Assembly (NCBI RefSeq): GCF_043290135.1
Contig: NC_134707.1
Span: 75,140,508 to 75,204,507, forward strand
Direction: 5' to 3'
Length of the DNA stretch: 64,000 nucleotides
Source of the DNA: Rhipicephalus microplus
Taxonomy: Eukaryota; Arthropoda; Arachnida; Ixodida; Ixodidae
Part shown: positions 57,641 through 64,000 of the stretch, one piece after another
How the letters are laid out: every line of letters begins with the position of its first letter
How positions within the stretch are numbered: the first letter of the stretch is position 1
Program-made: the position numbers and the translations under genes
Notes under the pieces: generated by a model
Told to the model about the DNA's origin: nothing
What the model saw: the letters and a program-made list of their open reading frames with translations, nothing else
The model's database searches: none

Positions 57641-59226
57641 CCAAAGCAGAAGCAAATTATTCCACAACAGAAAAGGAGTGCCTCGCCATCATCTGGGCTA
57701 CGTTGAAATTTCGCCCCTACCTCTACGGCAGGCCCTTCAAAGTTGTGAGCGACCACCACGCCTTGTGTTGGCTAGCCACCTTGAAGGACCCTTCAGGTCG
57801 CCGCGCACGATGGAGCCTGAGACTTCAAGAATATGACATAACTGTCATTTACAAGTCTGCCAAAAAACACTCCGACACCGACTGTCTCTCTCGTGCGCCT
57901 GTCGACCAACCGCTACCCGACGACCCAGATGACGACTACTTCTTGGAAACGATATTTACCGACGACTTCGCTGAACGACAGCGGGCCGACCCGGACCTTA
58001 AGGCCCTAATTGAATACCTCGAAGGCAGGACCGCCGAAGTCCCGAAGGTATTCAAGCGTGCACTTGCGTCGTTCTTTCTACGAAACGGTCTTCTACAAAA
58101 GAAAAACTTTTCACCGCTTCGAGCTAAGTACCTCCTTGTGGTGTCTTCAGCTCTGCGACCAGAACTCCTGCAGGCCCTGCACGACGATCCGACGGCAGGG
58201 CACCTCGGTGTTTCTCGCACGCTCGCGAGGATACAAGAAAGGTACTACTGGCCACGTCTTACCGCCGACGTCACTCGTTATGTGAGGACATGCCGGGACT
58301 GTCAGCGACGCAAGACACCGCCGACACGGCCAGCGGGACTTCTGCAGCCAATCGATCTACCTTGCCGACCTTTCCAGCAGATTGGTATGGACCTACTGGG
58401 GCCATTCTCGACGTCGGCTTTCGGAAACAAGAGGATCGTGGTAGCTACCGACTACCTCACCCGCTACGCTGAGACAAAAGCCCGGCCAAAAGGCAGTGCA
58501 TCCGAGGTAGCTAAGTTCTTCGTCGAAAATATCGTCCTACGTCACGGCGCCCCGGAGGTCCTTATCACCGACAGAGGAACGGCATTCACTGCCGACGACA
58601 CTCAAGCGATCTTGGCATACAGCCAAACAAACCACCGCCGGACGACAGCGTACCACCCACAGACCAACGGCCTCACCGAGCGGCTAAACAAGACGATCGC
58701 CAAGATGCTGTCAATGTACGTCGATGTCGAACACAAAACGTGGGACGCAATTCTTCCGTATGTGACCTTCGCATACAACACGGCGGTGCAGGAGACGACG
58801 CAGATATCTCCATACAAATTGGTCTACGGAAGGAGCCCGGCAACGACGCTCGATACCATGTTACCCAACGTCACCGACGAAGAAAACCTCGGTGTGAGCG
58901 AGTACCTTCAACGCGCCGAAAAAGCTCGACAACTTGCACGTCTCCGTATCAAGAATGAACAGACGACCGACAGCCACCGTTACAACCGTCGACGACGCTT
59001 CGTGGAATACCAGCCCGGGGAACGTGTTTGGGTGTGGACGCCGATACGCCGACGTGGACTAAGTGAAAAGCTTCTGCGACGGTACTTCGGACCGTACAGG
59101 GTGGTTGGACGTCTCGGCCCACTTTATTACGAGGTTGTCCCCGATGGCATCACGAACTCTCAACGACGCCGATCGCGACCTGAAGTCATCCATGTCGCGG
59201 GCCTCAAGCCGTTTCATGCGCGTTAA
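57600..59226 (+). pseudogene. pol: Gypsy-4 RNase H end and integrase
   Basis: An open frame of more than 530 codons. RNase H continues with SLSKAEANYSTTEKECLAII (E) and [11 protein letters not shown] (D). Integrase: HHCC domain (LHDDPTAGHLGVSRTLAR, CRDCQRRK) and core with D in IGMDLLGPF, D in LITDRGTAF and E in LTERLNKTI. The C-terminal domain has GERVWVWTPIRRRGLSEKL and EVIHVAGLKPFHAR, with the stop at 59224-59226. This part alone looks functional, but it depends on a frame that is no longer joined to RT. Confidence 0.93.
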
Positions 59227-59341
59227 CAAACTGAAACAGTGTTTTTGTATTATAGTTGTATCGTAATTTATTCATTGTATTTTCTTGCATTATTATTGTA
59301 CCTTCATCTTCAGGTAAAGCATCGGAACGATGCCTTTTTTC

Positions 59342-59350
59342 AGAGGGGGG
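59342..59350 (+). promoter_or_regulatory. polypurine tract of Gypsy-4
   Basis: AGAGGGGGG lies four bases before the shared LTR sequence begins. It is the expected primer for plus-strand synthesis. Confidence 0.75.
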
Positions 59351-59354
59351 CATC

Positions 59355-59754
59355 GCCACGTTCCCAAGTTTTTGTTATCGTCCCAAAACACCACACGATT
59401 CTCAGCGCAAACCGCGCCTGCAGTTTTCGAGAAGGTTCCGGAATGTAGTAGATCATTTCGATAAGATCACGCCCACTGTGCGAACGGTACAGATTGTTCT
59501 GAAACCTACGCCACCGCCAGCGATAACGCCAGAACATTCGACGGCAAGAGTATAAATGCCGAGGCGCTTCGCCGCTTGTCAGTTGTTGATCGAAGGCCGA
59601 CGCTTCGTTTGCCGCTATCAGTCCGAGACTGCTATCTGTGCGAGACTGCGGCTGTAATTAGACTTTTCGTTTACCGGGCACAGGTTCGCCCAAATAAACA
59701 GTTAAATCCCAACTCGAAGTCTCCTGTCTTCGGCCACGTCACGACCCCGTGACA
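59355..59754 (+). repeat. 3' LTR of Gypsy-4
   Basis: Same 400-bp length as the 5' LTR, with TATAAAT at 59551-59557 and AATAAA at 59693-59698, ending CCCCGTGACA. Confidence 0.9.
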
Positions 59755-59762
59755 ATATGATA

Positions 59763-60334
59763 AAGCTGAAAAAAAACATTTTACTGAATTGCTGTGCAGG
59801 TATGTCACCGTGTAACATGCCGGTATTTATGCTCCATCAAAACATACCTGCCCATTCTTTTAAGATAGTGTATTGAATAATAACACCTCAGTTGTTAGTT
59901 CAGGTATACGACAAAATATAGAAGAAATGTAATGTTGAGTTGGCTCCCTTAAGTGTCATATCAGCACAGTTATGCGAGATATCAGTTACGGTAACCATAG
60001 TAGGCATACAAGCATACGTCGAGATAACCAAAAGGTAAGGCTTTCACATACTTCTTGAACTTTAAATGGTAATTTAGATTATTTAGACGAATCTGGAAGC
60101 AACCTTGCTGTCAGAGAGAGCCAAATCGCACCAATCAATAACTTGCAAAATTGTGAAAATGACCGTAGTAAAACTACAGCAATTGCATTTGCCGTTTCGT
60201 GCTTATCATTTGGTTTACATGCATACCCACATTATCCTACATAATACAAAACATCAACCTTACAATGCAAGTGTGAAGATACAACTACTACAGCTGTTGC
60301 TTTTGCTTTGTGTGTGCATGATCTCAAGGCATAA
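59763..60334. other. non-coding, nothing recognised
   Basis: AT-rich flank of Gypsy-4 with no domain. Confidence 0.45.
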
Positions 60335-60495
60335 TGATTGATTTGTGGGGTTTAATGTCCCAAAACCAAAATGTGATTATGAGAGACGCCGTAGTGAAAT
60401 GCTCCGGAAATCTCGACCACATGGGGTTCTTTAACGTGCACCCAAATCTGAGTATACGGGCCTACAACATTTCCACATCCATCATAAATGCAGCC
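60335..60495 (-). mobile_element. Ruka-like SINE, head missing
   Basis: Plus strand reads TGATTGATTTGTGGGGTTTA ... AATGTGATTATGAGAGACGC ... GGGGTTCTTTAACGTGCACC ... CCTACAACATTTCC. It is collinear with 6734-6905. The tRNA-like 5' part is absent. Confidence 0.85.
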
Positions 60496-61467
60496 GGTGA
60501 TCTGAAGGCAAAATGATATTCACAGAAAACAATATTGCTGAGAAAGCCGCCTTCCATTTCGGCTGACAGTAAAACAAAGAAGAAAATATTTTCAACAATT
60601 TATTTCACAGAACACTTTCTGGCACATGGTTACGTGAAAACGTGTCCTTATGCTGGTTTCTTCGTTTCTTCAGATAATACAACGTCATCGCAAACAAGAC
60701 TTAACACAGAATAGGGAATAAAATTTGTATACTAACAACAACAACAACAACACATTAGGGATACACTGATGATCCAGAATAAGTAACAAGAATAACCGGT
60801 ACTCACAAGCAGTATTAGGTCTCATCAGTTATTAATCTCCCACACGTGCGAATCTCAATGGTCAACTCAGAAAAACATGTGCAAGAAAGAGAAATTGTCG
60901 CTTGATGTAAGCTGTTCGTCAAGATTATGCTAGTGGTGAAGTTGTACTATTACTGATGCTACCTGGATGCTATCCTTTGACATGCTTAGCAAAACTACGG
61001 AATTAGTATCGCGAAACGTCAGTGCTTACGTAGCTACCTGACCTGTGGAGGTCATTGTAGTAGTAATTTGGTCGATTGCTGGAACTTAGTTCCAGAACTG
61101 TGTTCTTATGGGGTTCAGTTGGCCGTTTAGGGAGCCTTCGCCACAGTCTTTTGACGCTGGAAGACTTGTTTCCATGTTGACGTCAAGATCTGGTCATTCT
61201 GTACAGCATTGTATAACTTCAAAAAACGAGAAAGAAACGTTTCAGCAAATAGGTGTTAAAACAGTAAAGCGAGAAGGACTTCATATATTGTGATTTCATT
61301 CTAAAACGCGCTTACTCATGCAAGCTTGTAAGGGAGTGTTTAAAACATTTGAATTGCTGTTGTGGGAGTTTTGGTGCATTTGCAGCTCAAATTAGATGGA
61401 ACGCATTACAACCCATAATATATGTTTACATACAAATGCAGATTAAAAGATTCCATACCCACCCCCT
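60496..61467. other. non-coding, nothing recognised
   Basis: AT-rich. A short CAA run lies at about 60736-60753. No domain. Confidence 0.45.
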
Positions 61468-61560
61468 TCACACACGTACATGCACACACACAGGCACACA
61501 CACACACACATCACCCCCATCTACGCACACACACACGAGCGCGCACACACATGCATGTCA
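61468..61560. repeat. (CA)n-rich tract
   Basis: Interrupted CACACA repeats. Thr/His-rich ORFs here are translations of it. Confidence 0.9.
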
Positions 61561-62034
61561 ACGCAGACACATGCACTAAAACTGAAATAAAGATATTTAA
61601 TAATTTCGAAGTCGAAAATCAAATGGGAACCATACCATTCATCTTACCTTAGAAAAAATCAATGTGGTACTTTTTCGACGTGTGTGGAGAAACGGACGGT
61701 AAAGAGCCGTTTTTTCCATGGTAAGATCATGCTGCGGGCAATTATCAAGGTGTTGAATAACAAGCGGGTCGTCACTATCGAAGTCAGTCACTGAAAAAAA
61801 TATTGAGAACTCTTGTCGGTACCGTCACTGCTTCTTCATTATTACGTTAATAGTAGAGAAGCAGCACATGTTTGTATAAAAATGCTGAGTACTTGACATA
61901 CAAAATCTAATGGTGTAAAAAGCGGCGCATTGTAAAAGTGATTTATAAGATAAATTAGTGCGAGTGTTTTTGAAGAATTTACTTTTTACGACATGACACT
62001 GCGCACAACAAAGATACCCCACAACGCACCAAAC
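61561..62034. other. non-coding, nothing recognised
   Basis: No domain or repeat assigned. Confidence 0.45.
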
Positions 62035-62150
62035 ACCACTTAGAACACCACCCTGTTGTCAAAGACGTTGAAATACAGAAACAATGGGTGACACCACTTT
62101 GAACACCACCATGTTGTCACAGACGTTAAAATACGAAAACATAAGGTGAC
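62035..62150. repeat. 58-bp tandem duplication
   Basis: Two units starting at 62035 and 62093 (ACCACTT-GAACACCACC-TGTTGTCA-AGACGTT-AAATAC) differ at several positions. Confidence 0.85.
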
Positions 62151-63085
62151 TTCGCGTGGTGCCAACTGCAAACTAGTTCGTCGTAAACTGGAAGGCTGTC
62201 GAAGCGAGCCCGTCGTGCAAACAACGCTTTTCAAAGGTAATCGTGAAATGTCCTAACACACTCATGCGGGCCATACGAGCAAGCGAGCATTAATATTCCC
62301 ATAAAAGGGAGAATGGTGACTTCCTCAGCAGTTCACTTCTCGTCACCATCCAACTGTGCCGGAACGCAACCATCGGGACAAATCAGGCGAGTACGACGAA
62401 GCGTGTAATTGGTCAGCAGGGCACGTTGAGACGGCAAAATCATTTAGCAGCCGCAAGTTCGCATCCATAAATGTGCGCTTTATACGATTCCCACGATCTA
62501 ATGGTGTCGGATACTCCATGCACGTGCAAAGCATTAAAACCTTTTCCGGCTAATATACGGCACCTTGAGTGCTGAGTCCAAAAAAAAGGGAATTCATCGC
62601 AGCCTCATTCGGGTAGATGAGCCAGTGGGTGGCTTGGCATAAAACGATAACAAAAATAAGTAGATTTTCTGAAGGCGGACTTTGACCGCGGTGACTTCCT
62701 GTCATTACAAAAGTCATTTTGACAGAACGATGCGCTTTTGAGGCATACTTATCAGTATATGTAGTGTGGCTTTACCTGGAAGGATAATACTAGAGATACA
62801 ACGTCGATCTCGTATATTCAAATTAGTGTATAACGTGAAGCATTGAATACTGTGCTGAGCATTTGGTTCTTGTAGCATTACTGCCAAAAACACATGACGT
62901 ACGAGGTGAACCCTTTGACAGAGTTCACTTTGCTTGCCCGAAAGACCGCTACAGTTCTATTCCAGGACGTTTTGTGGCCGGAAGTGTTTCGACGCCATTA
63001 TTCAGGATGATTTGTGGCCAGATCATGCAACAGTAACATCAGCTGTTTACCCGTGACTTGTAAATGCTTTATACACAGTGAAAAT
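62151..63085. other. non-coding, nothing recognised
   Basis: No domain. The string TTCTATTCCAGGACGTTTTGTGGCCGGAAGTG at 62955 is partly echoed by TTATTCAGGATGATTTGTGGCCAGATC at 62998, a weak local duplication. Confidence 0.4.
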
Positions 63086-63265
63086 TTTTGCACCCAGAAG
63101 GGTGTAAAAAGGGTACTTTTACGAGAAAGCACCCTTTGCAACACCCTTTAACACCCATAAATGGTCGATTGAAAAAAAGCACCCCTTTGTTTGGGTGCTC
63201 ACCTCAATAGCACCCTAAAATAGGCTCTAAGGGTGCTTTTGTGCCTGAGAAGGGTGTAGGCGCCG
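63086..63265. repeat. AGGGTG/CACCCT motif cluster
   Basis: Within 180 bp the hexamer AGGGTG or its complement CACCCT/CACCC occurs about ten times in mixed orientation (GAAGGGTGTAAAAAGGG, GCACCCTTTGCAACACCC, GGGTGCTTTTGTGCC). It can fold back on itself. No coding content. Confidence 0.7.
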
Positions 63266-63302
63266 ATTCATCAGATGGAATATGCAGCATAGGAAGAACA
63301 CA

Positions 63303-63532
63303 TAATTATAATATTTGGGATTTAACGTCTCAAAAACCTCGATATGATTATGAGGGTCGTCGTAGTGGAAAGCTGCAGAGATTTTCACCATTTGGTGTTC
63401 TTTCATGAGCGCTCATATCGCACAGTGCAAAGGCTTCTACCTTTTCGCCTCCGCCTTAATTCGACTGCCACGGCCGGCATCGAACCCGCGACCTTCGGAT
63501 TGGCGGCCGAGCAGCGCAGCTACTGCACGAAT
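63303..63532 (-). mobile_element. tRNA-type SINE, second family
   Basis: On the minus strand a tRNA-like head with a B box GGTTCGATGCC (63474-63484, shifted) is followed by GCCGTGGCAGTCGAATTAAG. The rest is TGCGATATGAGCGC, AAAGAACACCAAATGG and CCTCATAATCATATCGAGG. It is collinear with 37550-37772, and the 3' end is ATATTATAATTATG. Confidence 0.75.
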
Positions 63533-63739
63533 ATGTGGACCTTGCGTTAAATGACGGCCTAATTGACTTAGAATGTGTGAAGGTACTCTCCGAATACAGC
63601 AGAATGTCAGCAGAAGCAAATCGCGTTTCATCTATAATGGCAATTAACTGCAATCCATGTTACGAAAGCTTTCCTTAGCGTTGGTTATAAGCTGCATGTT
63701 TGCTATGGGTTATATACACACAAATAATGTTCGCCCGAG

Positions 63740-63950
63740 TATGGGTGTGTGTGCGTGTAAGCGCGATTGTGTGCACACCCGTGCATGTGTACGTGCGCGT
63801 GTATGTGCGAGTCCGTGCTTGTGTTAAGCGTGCCTGTGCACATGTGTACGCCCATGCATGCGTGCGTTTACGGTCGCGTGTGTGTGTGGCCGTATGTGTG
63901 TATACGCGTATGTGTGTGCGCCTGTGAATAAGTGTGCGTGTGTATCAGCC
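63740..63950. repeat. GT/GC-rich degenerate dinucleotide tract
   Basis: A run of TGTGTGCG, GTGCGTGT and GTGTATGTG with frequent interruptions. The Val/Arg/Cys-rich ORF at 63700-63927 is a repeat translation. Confidence 0.85.
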
Positions 63951-64000
63951 CGTGCGCCCTCGAATGTCGTGTGTGTGCTGGGGGAGGCACTGCTTCTTAT

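Larger units (their letters stand above)
53777..59762 (+). mobile_element. Gypsy-4 of window: Ty3/Gypsy element with paired 400-bp LTRs
   Basis: Two LTRs of equal length (53785-54184, 59355-59754) differ at about 12 of 400 positions by hand count. Between them lie gag, protease, RT, RNase H and integrase in Gypsy order. A purine tract AGAGGGGGG precedes the 3' LTR, and TCTGGTGGAGGTGC follows the 5' LTR as primer site. ATGATA at 53777-53782 and 59757-59762 may be the target-site duplication. Frameshifts and an RT active-site change have inactivated it. Confidence 0.92.

Noticed and set aside
63700..63927. 75-codon Val/Arg/Cys-rich ORF
   Set aside because: Translation of the GT-rich tract.

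Overview
The window looks like intergenic or heterochromatic DNA from an arthropod with a large, repeat-rich genome, most probably a hard tick (Ixodida, Rhipicephalus-like). The main reason is several copies of a tRNA-derived SINE that I recognise as Ruka-like, a family described from ticks. The mixture of mag-like and other Ty3/Gypsy elements, RNase H-bearing LINEs, RTE and Jockey fragments and Tc1-type DNA transposons fits this. I found no convincing host protein-coding gene, no functional tRNA or rRNA, and no bacterial-type gene structure. Every long ORF I can explain belongs to a transposable element (TE).

Layout. 1-6.7 kb: AT-rich non-coding DNA with a (TA)n tract and a near-perfect palindrome (6001-6082). 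6.7-16.6 kb: a Ruka-like SINE with a perfect 14-bp target-site duplication, a 62-bp tandem array, a Gypsy integrase fragment, a second SINE, paired unclassified repeats, 51-bp and about 147-bp tandem arrays, a Jockey-type reverse-transcriptase fragment (minus) and an RTE 3' end (minus). 16.7-24.07 kb: a decayed LINE (ORF1 with zinc knuckles, endonuclease, RT, RNase H), split by a roughly 1-kb insertion and ending in (GAT)n. 24.1-29.0 kb: a full-length but broken mag-like Gypsy element with 50-bp terminal direct repeats. 29.07-29.29 kb: an RTE fragment (minus).

30.305-35.831 kb: the most notable object. It is a 5.5-kb Tc1-type transposon with TA target-site duplication and two 1208-bp terminal inverted repeats, nearly identical in the stretches compared. 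Its single transposase gene has a DD34E triad and is interrupted by a 552-bp GT-AG segment that looks like a spliceosomal intron and itself carries a SINE. Apart from that interruption the transposase reads through 340 codons without a stop or frameshift.

36-38.8 kb: simple repeats and a SINE. 38.8-42.0 kb: a truncated mag-like Gypsy element (minus). 42.0-47.4 kb: a nearly intact LINE (minus) with only one frameshift and one stop in ORF2. 47.6-48.2 kb: an RTE 3' fragment (plus). 48.48-50.20 kb: a probable non-autonomous inverted-repeat element built from ATGGTGGG motifs, with a 93-bp array and a tRNA-like segment inside. 51.4-51.8 kb: an LTR-element remnant (LTR end, primer-binding site, gag start). 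53.78-59.76 kb: a Gypsy element with two 400-bp LTRs about 97% identical, complete in layout but with frameshifts and a destroyed RT catalytic motif (YLDA). 59.8-64 kb: non-coding DNA with two SINEs, a 58-bp duplication, an AGGGTG-rich repeat and CA/GT tracts.

The window therefore shows nested and adjacent TEs of at least eight lineages at different ages. The Tc1-type element is the youngest-looking. All reading was by eye, so percent identities and boundaries are hand estimates.
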